Shown here: positions 1 to 10,132 of the stretch, piece after piece
How positions within the stretch are numbered: position 1 is the stretch's first letter
Layout of the letters: each line of letters starts with the position of its first letter
Assembly (NCBI GenBank): GCA_000818945.1
Contig: KN805413.1
Location: 66,209-130,208, forward strand
DNA length: 64,000 bases
Direction: 5' to 3'
From: Schizochytrium sp. CCTCC M209059
Lineage: Eukaryota > Sar > Bigyra > Thraustochytrida > Thraustochytriidae
The notes under the pieces: model-generated
The model's database searches: none
Told to the model about the DNA's origin: nothing
What the model saw: the letters and a program-made list of their open reading frames with translations, nothing else
Position numbers and translations under genes: made by a program

Positions 1-3000
1 CTTGAATTCCGGAATGTACGGGTCATATAGCGACTGCTTGCCGTAAAGAACGCGAAAGACAAGGTTGGGCAAAAAGGAGAGCAAGTTGATGGGGCTCGGC
101 GCAATGGGCATGAGACTGTACTTTTCGATAAGTTGAGCCAATGCATATAACCACTGCACGCGCGCTGTTTGCGCGACCTGCTCAAAGCGCCGCGTCATCA
201 TGGCAATCAACAAATTGGTCAAAAGTACGGCGGCGATGAGGAGAAAACCAAAGAGAAACACCTGGTACAGCCGTGTGCGTACACCCTGGTTGGGGTCATA
301 CGTGGTAAAGGCCTCAAATACAGACCACACGAGCGAGGAAAAAGCCGCACCTGCAGTCTCGAATCCCTCGACGCCCTGGCCTCCCAGCAGAAACACAAAC
401 GCGAGAATGAAAGCAACCAGCACGACAGCCAAGAGCGTCAGGAAGCGAATCACGTCCCACACCACATATTGCATAGTAATCCACAGCGGACCCAGCTCTT
501 TGCTTGCGCTGAAAAGATGAAAAAGTCGAAAGGTTGACAAGATAGCGCCGATGGACATGAGAATGTCGTATGCCTCCGTCGTGCGATCCATGCAAAAAGC
601 AGCAGCAAGCACGATCGACGCGCCTACATCGACAATATTGACAGAATGCTGCAGGAAGGGACCCACGCCGATTGCCGCGACCTGCTCGACGATGCCGACG
701 ACGTTACCTAAAAAGAAGATGATCAAGATCAGCTCTGCGGTGGACAACGCCTCTTGCTCGCCTTGCGCGTTTCTAGTGGCCAAATAGGCAAAGGCCAAGA
801 GATACAGAACGTACGACATGCTCCACACGGACCATTTAAAGTAGCAACAGGCAAATTCGGTCCGCGGAATGTCGACAATGATGCGCAACGATCGAGAAAA
901 AGGCAACAGCCACAGTACTGGAGTCATCAAGACGAGCAGCACAAGCAAGACGAGACTCACGCAAGCTCTATAGCTGGCCTGGATGGAAGTCTTGAGACCC
1001 GGCACGCGTAGCAGAAACGCGACAAGGCTCTCGTTGCGCGTCTTGCGGTCCACATCGAAACGCTGAGCAGTCGGACCACCCGTGCGAACAGGGACCTCGC
1101 TCGTCTTGCCTTGCTTGAAGAGGGGGAAAAAGCTTGCCGACAGATTGGCCAGGCTTCCAAGACCACGCGTGTAGAGACTGTCATTTGCGTCGTTGAACCA
1201 AATGGCGTCGTTTTGCGTTGTAAAAAACTTGTGTGCGACCACCCGTTTGAGACGGTACTTTACAGCAAGGTAAGCACAAGTAGACTTGTGTCGGTGCGCC
1301 AAGGGCCGGGTGACCAAGGTCCCGTTTTCGCGTCGCCACGAAGGGATGTCTGCTCGTTCGCGGAGAAGCTCTTCGGCCTCGGCCTGGTCCTCGCAGCAGT
1401 CGAGAATGTTGCACACCAGGTTCTGAAAATTGTCTGCGTGACTTTGATAAGAGTCCCAGAATCGTTTTTCGAGACCAAAGACGCTGCGTAAAACGTGAGC
1501 GCTCATGAGCGCAATATGCAGCGGGAAGCGCGACCGATCAATGAATTCTCTCAGGATTGCTTCCTCTTCGGGCCGGTCGTCCAGCTCAATCACTTTGTGC
1601 AGGTAAATGTGCAAGAATGATCTGTAATAGTACGCTGTCGGATTGCAGTACTGCAGCACGACCTCGAGAGCGCGCAGCGCAGGTGCCATGCTGACCTGAC
1701 CGTCGCTTTCCGCATTCGTCTTCCAAATGAGTTTGTTTCCTGCGCCCGAGAGTGCATTCAATTCCCGCTCAATGTGGTCCAGCAGCGACTTAAAGTAGCT
1801 AAAGTTGTCAGCCTTGGGCAGATCAGCGGACAGACGCGCGCGCACCTCAGGATTGTTCAAGTCGACGCTGCTATCCATCTCCACCCCGAAGAGGACGCGG
1901 CGTCGCGAGCTGCCTTGCGCTGACGGATCATAGCGCAGTCGCGGCAGCAGGACGGCAAGCGCCTCGACTGCGCCGCACGAAATGCAAGAGTGCAGACATA
2001 CAGAGTTCACGGCTACGCTCTTGGACCCGAGCAAATGTTTGACGAGGCTCACACGATTCGCGATGGCCGCGTAGTAAATGAGTGTGCAAGACTCGCCGTC
2101 CACGGCGCACTTTTCAGGCTGGTTGACGGCAAAGACGTCCATCTCATGAAGCTGGTCTTCACGAGGGGTTTTCAGGAGTTCCTGCGCCTTTTTCTGCGCA
2201 TTGCTCAGTTGAATGCGGATAAGCGCTTCCACAGCGTCGCCCGCTCCATGCAAGGTAGCGATACGCAGCGGGCTTCGACCCGCCTTGTCGCGCAAGATGG
2301 CTGGATCCAGTTTCACGCGTGGAACGCGCTCGGTGCTGAGCTGCGACGCGCTCGACTGAGGAGCCTCCCCACTGCTGCCGCCCTCTCGATCTGCGTCTTC
2401 GACGTCGTCAGCAGCGGGGGCTTCTTCGTTTTCCCAGGGATCAACGACGCCCTCCTCGTCGACAGCGCAAAGAAGCTTGATGACATTAACTTGATTCGTC
2501 TTGGCAGCCTCGTAGAGCCAGTCTGTGAGGACCTTGTCGTCGCGTTCTGCGGGAGGGACAAGACGAAAGTAGAAGCAAACCTGATTGATGAGCGAGGTGG
2601 TCATTGCTGTAATCGTAGGGCGCGTTTCCCAGCGCCAATAGTGTGTGACCATGCTCAAACCGCCGTTCCTGTACGAGGGCTCGTCCGTGCAAAAAGGCTC
2701 GTCTGGCAAAAAGGGCACCATGCAACGAAAGAGGTGAAGAATGTATCGCGTTTCCAGACCCGGATAGGACGGCGAAGGGGAGACCTCCACCAGAGGCGCA
2801 TGGATGGAGAGAATGCGAACACGTTTGCTGAGCTCCGCGATCGAGGGCCTCTTGTGCACTTCTCGATCTCCGTTTTCGTTGACAGTGTAAATGTCAGGGT
2901 CGAAGATCTCTTCGCGAATGCCCCGCAGAGCAGCATCTCGAGGTGTCTCGTTAGGCTTGAACTTTTCCGCGAGCGTCTTGAAGCGGACGCGAAGACGCGA

Positions 3001-5166
3001 GTCCGCGAGCTTTTGATGCGTTTCGACGAGCATGAGGTCCGGGTTACGCTCGTGGATGAGTTCGACCTTGGCGACACGAATCACGCGCAAGGCTGTTTTG
3101 GAAGCAAAGCGGGTAGACGGGCGAAAAGAGAGAAGACGTTGCCGGGCCCCGCTCAAGGCAGCTGCGGCTGTGGCGGCCCCAGCAGCGGCGGCCGTGGCTC
3201 CAGCGTTCTTAAAGTGTTGGCTCGGAACACTTCGTGGAGGCATTGAGGCGCCGGTTGACGAGGTGGCCAGCGGCGCAATGCCACCTCCCGTGGGTGCTTC
3301 GCCGGGCGAAGTGAGTCCGAGGGTCGTTTCGCCCTTGTGAAGTTCGTCAACAAGCTGCTGCACCGTTTTCGCCTGGCCGGTGCCCCAGCGACTTGTGTCC
3401 ACGCCATAACGCTCCAGCCAGTTGTTGAGGAGGTTGACGGTGATTTCCCGGGGGTCCTCTGGCAACGAATAGTGCAAGAGCAAATTTTCTTGCTCGACTT
3501 TTTCGTGGCGCTCTCGTTTGGATGGCTGCACAACGCGGAACCGGAATTCGGCAATTCGCGAGAGAAGTGAAGAAGCTGGCGGGCCGTCCATGAGGGCAAG
3601 ATTTTGACGGTAGAGCGCTGCCTTGCGAGCCAGCAAACCAGCCTTGGAAGCAACAATGCCCAAATTCGCTTTTTCCGTTTCATCGCCATCATCGGCACCC
3701 ATAGTCCCAGCTCCTCCAGGTCGATTTGAGCCTTCAACCGTGAGATGTCCAAGCGTGTTCTGTCGCATGTTTGCGTGTGGTTCCTCGCGAAGAATTTTGG
3801 ACTGCACGTGCTCGGGGTGCATCCACTGCCAAAGACGAATCACGTCGAGATGCTGTTGATCAACAGCAGTGAAGGACCCCTGCTTTGGAGCTCGAGGACT
3901 GAGCATTTCCAGCACGAGAGTGTTGATGTAATATGCTGTTCGCAAACCCGGAAAGGACTTACTTTCGCGAAATTCATGCGTTGGACGCTCGAATCCAGTG
4001 GGACGCACCTTTTCAAGAATAGTGGTACCACCGTGCAATATGTTGCGGCGCCGTGCGTGGGGATCGCGCGGCGCAAGCTCGTTTGTTGACGTTGCGATGA
4101 CTGCCCCGTGAGCAGCCTCAATACCGCTTACGGGCCCCCAAAGCGCAAATCCAAGTTCCTGCTGGACGTTGCGGAGAGCTGCATGGTATGGAGACTCGTT
4201 TCGCTTGCACTTGTACGCGGGCAGGCTGTGAACGTCATTGTGTTTCCTACGCAGATCGACCATCTTTAGCGCGTTGACAAGAATGTACTTGCTTTCTGGC
4301 TGCACAATTTTAACGCGAACGAGACGCACCACGCGAATGACGCCGTGATTGTCTGCGTACAAATCACTCGCGTTATTGCGCAGCTCCTCAAAAAGGTCTT
4401 CAATTGTTTTGTTGGATTGCTCAACCTTCCAGCTACCCCAGCTGATGCGGTACGAGCTAAGTTGATCCTCGAGATAGGACAGAGTGAGCCTGGATCTATC
4501 TTTGGGAACAAGAGGCCGGAGGCTCCCGAGGCTCCCGAGGTCCTCTAGCTCGTTGTCGTCGTCATCTTCTTCGTCGTTATCTTCGTCGTCCTCGTCGCTT
4601 TTGTCATCAGAAGATGCGTCATCGTTGCCGGTGTCGGAATATTTGCGTGGATCGTCACTGCTCTTGTCTTTACGTTTGCGCGCCCCGTGAATTTCTGTCA
4701 AGATCTTCCATGGCTGACGTTCGACGCCTTCTGTGTTCCCGCTACTCCGCGTGGCCCTTCGTTTGTGTTCTGCTACGGCAGCGGCGGCGGCGGCCGCAGC
4801 GGCCCTGCGCACTGCAATGCTTGGACTTCCACCAGCGGAGGACTTGGGCAGTTTCCCGAAGCGTTGAGAACGTTCAATAATGGAGCGAAGCTTGGTAGGA
4901 TTGCTTCTGAGGGTCTTGACTTCGACGACAATTGCCTCGAGAGAACTGTCTACGCCTTGCAGAAACTCCTCGAGTTCTGCATTGTTTCGAAGCTCGTAGT
5001 TGTGCTGGAGTCCCGTGGTTTGAATAGCAATTTTATCCGTAAGCACCTCGCTCGCGACCGCTGCCTTGATATCGTTAAGCGTGCATTCTTCGTGCGAGAC
5101 TGCAGCCCGCACCCGACGTCGGTGTCCCAGGCCGTCGTCGAACTCGACGATGACCTTGACCCCCAT
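1..5166 (-). CDS. Giant ankyrin/TRP-type cation channel with two N-terminal Nudix-like units (3' end beyond window)
   Basis: One frame stays open on the minus strand from the ATG at 5164-5166 to base 1 (1722 codons), so the C-terminus is missing. Residues 1-85 look like a small beta-grasp or PB1-like fold. A poly-Ala stretch follows (about 122-133), then an acidic run (about 180-205). Two related units come next (about 228-420 and 575-815). Each has a Trp-Gly segment (SWGSW, or RWGTGQAK), then a Nudix-box-like helix (324-339 and 740-755), then an aromatic strand (TAYYINTL, or TRYILHLF). Ankyrin-like helices occupy about 880-1080. The channel domain (about 1398-1659) has six hydrophobic segments, a pore segment FSSLVWSVFEAFTTYDP near 1608 and an S6 helix ending LLTNLLIAMM, as in TRP channels. 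It probably acts as a membrane cation channel. The Nudix assignment is my inference from pattern; both boxes are degenerate. Confidence 0.8.
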   Translation of the reverse strand, partial: MGVKVIVEFDDGLGHRRRVRAAVSHEECTLNDIKAAVASEVLTDKIAIQTTGLQHNYELRNNAELEEFLQGVDSSLEAIVVEVKTLRSNPTKLRSIIERSQRFGKLPKSSAGGSPSIAVRRAAAAAAAAAVAEHKRRATRSSGNTEGVERQPWKILTEIHGARKRKDKSSDDPRKYSDTGNDDASSDDKSDEDDEDNDEEDDDDNELEDLGSLGSLRPLVPKDRSRLTLSYLEDQLSSYRISWGSWKVEQSNKTIEDLFEELRNNASDLYADNHGVIRVVRLVRVKIVQPESKYILVNALKMVDLRRKHNDVHSLPAYKCKRNESPYHAALRNVQQELGFALWGPVSGIEAAHGAVIATSTNELAPRDPHARRRNILHGGTTILEKVRPTGFERPTHEFRESKSFPGLRTAYYINTLVLEMLSPRAPKQGSFTAVDQQHLDVIRLWQWMHPEHVQSKILREEPHANMRQNTLGHLTVEGSNRPGGAGTMGADDGDETEKANLGIVASKAGLLARKAALYRQNLALMDGPPASSLLSRIAEFRFRVVQPSKRERHEKVEQENLLLHYSLPEDPREITVNLLNNWLERYGVDTSRWGTGQAKTVQQLVDELHKGETTLGLTSPGEAPTGGGIAPLATSSTGASMPPRSVPSQHFKNAGATAAAAGAATAAAALSGARQRLLSFRPSTRFASKTALRVIRVAKVELIHERNPDLMLVETHQKLADSRLRVRFKTLAEKFKPNETPRDAALRGIREEIFDPDIYTVNENGDREVHKRPSIAELSKRVRILSIHAPLVEVSPSPSYPGLETRYILHLFRCMVPFLPDEPFCTDEPSYRNGGLSMVTHYWRWETRPTITAMTTSLINQVCFYFRLVPPAERDDKVLTDWLYEAAKTNQVNVIKLLCAVDEEGVVDPWENEEAPAADDVEDADREGGSSGEAPQSSASQLSTERVPRVKLDPAILRDKAGRSPLRIATLHGAGDAVEALIRIQLSNAQKKAQELLKTPREDQLHEMDVFAVNQPEKCAVDGESCTLIYYAAIANRVSLVKHLLGSKSVAVNSVCLHSCISCGAVEALAVLLPRLRYDPSAQGSSRRRVLFGVEMDSSVDLNNPEVRARLSADLPKADNFSYFKSLLDHIERELNALSGAGNKLIWKTNAESDGQVSMAPALRALEVVLQYCNPTAYYYRSFLHIYLHKVIELDDRPEEEAILREFIDRSRFPLHIALMSAHVLRSVFGLEKRFWDSYQSHADNFQNLVCNILDCCEDQAEAEELLRERADIPSWRRENGTLVTRPLAHRHKSTCAYLAVKYRLKRVVAHKFFTTQNDAIWFNDANDSLYTRGLGSLANLSASFFPLFKQGKTSEVPVRTGGPTAQRFDVDRKTRNESLVAFLLRVPGLKTSIQASYRACVSLVLLVLLVLMTPVLWLLPFSRSLRIIVDIPRTEFACCYFKWSVWSMSYVLYLLAFAYLATRNAQGEQEALSTAELILIIFFLGNVVGIVEQVAAIGVGPFLQHSVNIVDVGASIVLAAAFCMDRTTEAYDILMSIGAILSTFRLFHLFSASKELGPLWITMQYVVWDVIRFLTLLAVVLVAFILAFVFLLGGQGVEGFETAGAAFSSLVWSVFEAFTTYDPNQGVRTRLYQVFLFGFLLIAAVLLTNLLIAMMTRRFEQVAQTARVQWLYALAQLIEKYSLMPIAPSPINLLSFLPNLVFRVLYGKQSLYDPYIPEFK

Positions 5167-8100
5167 GGTGGGTTGCGGCACGCTAAGCCGGCACGCCTTG
5201 GCTGACTACAAACTTGCGCGCCCCAGGGAGCGAACGTCCGCCCGCCCGCCTTCTGACCTGCTCGCCCGTATGCTTGCCTCCTCGCCTACTTGCTTTTATC
5301 TATTCTGGCTGCCCTCTCGTACGCGCGCAGCCCGAAAAAAATTGCGCACATCACATCCAAATCGTGCGCATGGCCGTTACGACTCGGCACTTCAAGTTGA
5401 ACGTCTTCGGATTCAACCTTTTTTTTTAAAAGTTCGAGAGTCATTCTGGCCCGGGGCGTCATTCGGGTCGCGTGTCACAATTTCAAGCTACCTCACAATG
5501 GTGGCTAACAGCGTTTCAACGATGTTCTGGGGTGTCGCAACACAGTCTGAATGGAATCAAATGTGCTGGGGTTCCGGACAGCACCTGATGGACAGCGCCG
5601 GAGTAGATCTGCTTGCGCTTGGGCATCTGCCTGCGCTTGGGCTTTTAAGGCGGTGGCACTCAACGTGTATAGCTGAGAGAGAAAGCCCTGTTTTCTTTTT
5701 CGAATGTAGTGCGTTTGCGCGAGATTCTGATCCGATGTAAATTTCCTACATTTCCCAAGAGAAAATCTGTTTTAGAGATCTGATATTTCGCGTATGCCGC
5801 AGTAGCGATCATTAGATCGAGAGTGAAGCCAAGAGAACAGCCGGCTCGAAATCACATTGCCGGTCACTCATTTTATGTGTGTGTACAATTATACAAGCCG
5901 ACTTGGTCGTACTGTCTTCCCTGCGTCCTAGAATCTAACCTTTACATAATCAGACAGGATTAGATGCTTGTCGCTCGACATGTGACTGAATTTCGAGTAA
6001 AGGGCAACGACTTTACGTGATCTCGCGTTGATGGCAAGCTCGTCCAAGGATCTATGCTAAAGCTGGCTCGAACAGCCAACGATTCGAAGGGGGGAAAGGT
6101 TTTCGCACCATTCTTACTGTGAGTAGTTACCAGAGCTGCAAGAGGCGATTGGGTGTATTTTTCAGATGGTACCGGTCTTAAATTTTCCAAGACAATCGTC
6201 TTTTGATACAGAAAATAGCTGACGCTACGTCGCGACACGGTGTCGTCAATTCATTGTGAAGCACTTCAGACGTTGCATGCACATGATGCTCATTGCGTTT
6301 TTCAACAACGGTGGGAAGAGTCTCGATCATCTTCGTGAAGACACCACTTCGGACAGGGGCCTAAACGATTCTGTCCTCAAGTGACTGGCAAAGGAGTTTC
6401 TGCGCAAGCAAACATGGCCAGATCCGTCATCCTATGTAGCTAAAAGTTCGCGGCGCCAGCCACCATTCCCATATTCTTTCCCCTCACCCCCACCCCTCTT
6501 TGTCTCTCTCTCTCTCTCTCTCTTGCTATGATCAATCTCTCTCTCTCTCTTTCTTCCTCATGGTGGCCCTTTCTTTCGCAGCACTTTCGCAGCACCTCCG
6601 TAGCCTCTTACCACCACCACCACAACAACAACAACTACAACAAGAAAACAAAGAAGGAAAAAAGTGCTATTGTGGTGTGTGATGGTTGCAAGAAGGTAAA
6701 AAAAAATACAAAAATGGGAAGACAAGAAGGCGCGGGACAGGAGCCTGCTTTTTCCTTCCTTCCTTCCGTTCATTCTTCCTTCTGTTTCGATCCGCGGCGC
6801 GGATGCATGCTACGCCCACGACTCGGCCGTCAGCACAGGTCACCGCTCTGACGCGCTCTGCTAGCCCCGGCACGATTGCGCGGGCTCGAGCGAGCGAGGC
6901 CCGCCGTGGAGAGGGCGCCTCGCAAGCCAAAGTTTCGTAATGCGAGCCACAGGAAAGGACACGAACAAACAAGTCCAGGCGCCCCCAAGCCAGAGCAGCC
7001 AGGCCCCGCAGATACTCGATCCACTGCCTCTGCGCGCCACTAGGTAAGAAGCCCCGCATCTCGCCCCTTACGAGAGACGACTGTGAGAGCGCGCGCGGAG
7101 GGAAAGTGGAGGGTTATAAAGGAAGAGGAAAAAAGGAAAGAAAGAATAGGATAGAGAGGAAGACGGCGCGAGAGAGCAGGCTGCGCAGGACTGCGCAGTC
7201 TCGCGACCTGCATGCCTGCGAATACGTATACGTACCTGGTTTTGCAGAAATGGATAATGGATAACGTGCCCTTCTGGCCAGCTGCTTTATATGTGGGTGC
7301 AACTTGAGGTATTGGACTCGAACGGCCCGGCCGGTTTCCCTGCGACCAGTACCAGGCCGCCAGGCTCCGTGAACTCAGGTTCGATTCGGAACGCGGACTC
7401 GGACTCGGACTCGGATACGATCTCGAATTCCGTACTAGCTACTCGAGCTCGAGCTCGGGCTCGGACTTGTTTGCTGTTTTCGAGCTCGTTTAGGTTTGCG
7501 CGGATTGCAGTTCCAAGTTCTTGTTTGTTTATGAGTCCAATGTCTGATCTCGTTCTGTTAGTCCCAGCCGGACCAAGCCTTCAAGCATTGGCTGGATGGA
7601 CGCCGTTTCGGAAACAACAGCAGCAACAGCAGCAGCTACAATAGCAACAGCTACAAAGAAGCAGAGCCAGACCCTCCCTGAGACTGGTCGCAAGGAAGGC
7701 TTTGGCCGGTGAGAAAGATGCTCTTGATCCACGTGTGCGTGCACGTCTTGCATGCATGCCTGTCCTTTTCTTCACTCTTTCTTGTGGCCCGGCGAGCCTG
7801 GCCGGCCTGGTCATTCCGTTGGGCTTGCGGGCGAGCTGGCTTTGCGTCGGCTGCCTGGGTAGTATCGTCCGTTCCGCACGACGGCGATGGGTGGCCGACG
7901 AAGGCGTCGCCCGTGGCCCACGTGAAGCGAAGCGAAGCGAAGCGGAGCGGAGCGGAGCTTTTGCGCTTCCATGTCATAAGATTGCGAGGTTCCGCGCGAC
8001 AGACGCTGTCAACGTGCACGGAAACTTGTTCAACATCCAAGCCAGCACTTCCATTCCAAGCATGCAGGAGCTCGGAAAAGAAAGAAAGAAAGAATGAAAG

Positions 8101-8286
8101 TTTAATGCATGGTAAAAAGTAGCTCCTGTGCCAAAAAATACGAGCAATCAAGTACTCGCGCCTCTGAACCCGCGGCGGGCCAGCCAAGTCCATCTCGGCC
8201 ACCATCGGCAGTCTCTGTCCTCGTCTGGCTGGGCCGCCTTCCTTCTCTCGCTCGCTCCGCCTTCGCCCGCCTTCCGGATGGCACTC

Positions 8287-8313
8287 CATCCGTCTATTCA
8301 TCCGTCCATCCGT

Positions 8314-8349
<36 letters not shown>

Positions 8350-8375
8350 CTATCAATCAACCAAAACTCCCAAAG
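8287..8375. repeat. (CCAT)n / (CCGT)n tetranucleotide array
   Basis: Tandem CCAT units with CCGT and CTAT variants. It is a simple-sequence array in intergenic DNA and the frames through it only encode repetitive His/Pro/Ser/Ile. Confidence 0.85.
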
Positions 8376-8776
8376 CAGAGGCGCCAAGAAATAACCCCAA
8401 GCAAGGAAGCAAGCCAGGCAGAGGCAGGCAGGAAGGCAGTGGCCGGCGAAAGCAAAGAAGGAGAGGAAGGCCTCTCTCTATGCCTATCCTGCGCGCCGCG
8501 CGCGCGCTCTTCGAGAGCTTTTTCCAGCCCCGCAGCTCTCCCACACCCCTCTCCTAGGATATCACTGTCCCTCTCTCACGCGCTCTCCCTACGCGGAACC
8601 CTAGAACCACCATTTTCCGATTTGTTTGTTCCTCTTGTTTTCCCATAAAAGGGAGGGAAAGAAAAAGCCGCCGTGAAAAGGAATAAAGTACAGAGTGGAA
8701 CTTGAAAGAAAGAAAGAAGGAAAGAAGGAAAGAAAGAAGGAAAGGGCGACAAGCAGGCGCTGTCTTGTCTCTCGGC

Positions 8777-8816
8777 TCGTCGTCTCGTCTCGTCTCGTCT
8801 CGTCTCGTCTCGCGCG
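8777..8816. repeat. (TCTCG)n pentanucleotide array
   Basis: About seven tandem TCTCG-type units directly after a GAAAG-rich purine tract, giving a strand-asymmetric purine/pyrimidine block. Confidence 0.8.
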
Positions 8817-9048
8817 AGCCTGGACTCGCGCAATGGATTCCGGCGTATGTCCATTCTGCGCCGCGGGGGCCTGCGCGCGGGGCCGGGCAGAGCGGCGCAG
8901 CGGGCAGAGCGCGGCGCGGCGGAGGCGGGCAGCGGGCGGGCGAGCCAGAAGCGAGCAGCGGGCAGCGGCGGCAGCGAGCAAAGGGAGAAAGAAAGGGGAG
9001 CCGCGGCGCACTCCATTTCCATCCAATTCCGCATTCCGCAAGCACGAG

Positions 9049-9369
9049 NNNNNNNNNNNNNNNNNNNNNNNNNNNNNNNNNNNNNNNNNNNNNNNNNNNN
9101 NNNNNNNNNNNNNNNNNNNNNNNNNNNNNNNNNNNNNNNNNNNNNNNNNNNNNNNNNNNNNNNNNNNNNNNNNNNNNNNNNNNNNNNNNNNNNNNNNNNN
9201 NNNNNNNNNNNNNNNNNNNNNNNNNNNNNNNNNNNNNNNNNNNNNNNNNNNNNNNNNNNNNNNNNNNNNNNNNNNNNNNNNNNNNNNNNNNNNNNNNNNN
9301 NNNNNNNNNNNNNNNNNNNNNNNNNNNNNNNNNNNNNNNNNNNNNNNNNNNNNNNNNNNNNNNNNNNNN
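9049..9369. other. Assembly gap (run of N)
   Basis: 321 undetermined bases flanked by very GC-rich, Arg/Pro-codon-like low-complexity DNA. Reading frames drawn across it carry no information. Confidence 1.
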
Positions 9370-10072
9370 CAGTCCTCGCTTCATCGCGCCGCGCTTCGTT
9401 GGTTCGTTCGTTCGTTCGTTCGTCCATCCCTCCGTCCTAGAGAGCGAGCCCGAAGCTCGAGCCCGACGCCGAGCCCAGAGCCCGGCCCCGCGCCCGCGCC
9501 AAGGCACGGGACCTCGCGGCGAGCCTCGGAGGCCCCCTCCGCGCCGCGAGCCCGCGTCCGAGCCGCGCCAGGGACCGCGGCGAGCCTCGCGGACCCGCCC
9601 CGGGACGCCACCTCGCGCCCGGGCCCGGGAATCCATCCCGCCCGCGCCCGCATCAGGCATCGCGCCGCGCCCGCGCGGGGAGCCAGCTGCCGCCGCCGCT
9701 GCTGCCGCTGCTGCCGCTGCTGGCGGGGAAGTCCCCGACGAGGAGCAGGCGCAGGCAGGCAGGCAGCCGTGTACGTACGTACGCGCGTGTGCGCCGTGCA
9801 TACAGAGCCAAAAGCGAGCCAGGGAGGAAGAAAAGAGCGAGCTCGAGGTCTCCTTCGCCAACACTCGCTAGACCTTGCCGGAGCGCGCGCTTTCCGTACG
9901 CCTTGCGCAGCTTCGGGCAGCAGACGGCGAGCAAGGAAGAGAGGGAGCGAGGAAGGAAGGAAGGAAGACTGTCGAGTCAGATCGAGCCATCCGTCAGTAC
10001 ATTTTTAACCCATAGTCTCCCGTCAGCGAGCCACCAGCGGCTCGCGTAAGCACGAGGACGGACACCCAACCC

Positions 10073-10078
10073 TATAAG
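10073..10078 (+). promoter_or_regulatory. Possible TATA element (TATAAG)
   Basis: TATAAG lies 55 bases before the ATG at 10133, a plausible core-promoter position if the 5' leader is short. Only the motif and its spacing support it. Confidence 0.35.
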
Positions 10079-10132
10079 ACTTACAGCAAAGCAAAGCAGA
10101 GCAAAGAAAAGCAAAGCTAGCACGTCAGTGCC

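Larger units (their letters stand above)
5167..10132. other. Intergenic region, about 5 kb, repeat-rich, no gene recognised
   Basis: This stretch separates the divergent TRP-type gene and the gene starting at 10133. Open frames are short, biased in composition and overlap on all frames, as expected of GC-rich repeats. It holds (TC)n at about 6502-6550, CAC/AAC runs at about 6610-6645, GGACTC and GAGCTC runs near 7395-7470, GAAGC/GGAGC runs near 7921-7960, (CCAT)n near 8295-8360, GAAAG runs near 8705-8745, (TCTCG)n near 8781-8815, an N-run, and (GTTC)n near 9403-9428. A TTATAAA at 7114-7120 has no convincing gene beside it. Confidence 0.7.

Noticed and set aside
1990..3246. Long plus-strand frame (418 codons) within the TRP-type gene
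   Set aside because: It lies antisense to the continuous channel frame, and its translation has no domain sense; GC-rich coding DNA commonly leaves such shadows.
5960..6238. Minus-strand 92-codon frame
   Set aside because: No recognisable motif, no promoter signal and no supporting splice signals.
6667..7059. Minus-strand frame of 130 codons with a TATA-like TTTATAA about 55 bases before its ATG
   Set aside because: Composition follows simple repeats in its second half and no family is recognised; promoter motif alone is not enough.
7365..7400. tRNA-like T-loop (GGTTCGATTC)
   Set aside because: No matching acceptor, D or anticodon arms could be found around it.
8287..8375. CRISPR-like array
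   Set aside because: Units are four bases with no spacers; it is a microsatellite in a eukaryotic genome.
7651..8648. Several overlapping frames around the (CCAT)n array
   Set aside because: They encode repeat peptides on both strands, a sign of low complexity rather than a gene.
8554..10008. Long frames running across the N-run
   Set aside because: Unknown bases cannot carry a stop, so the length is artificial; flanks are Arg/Pro/Ala-biased repeats.
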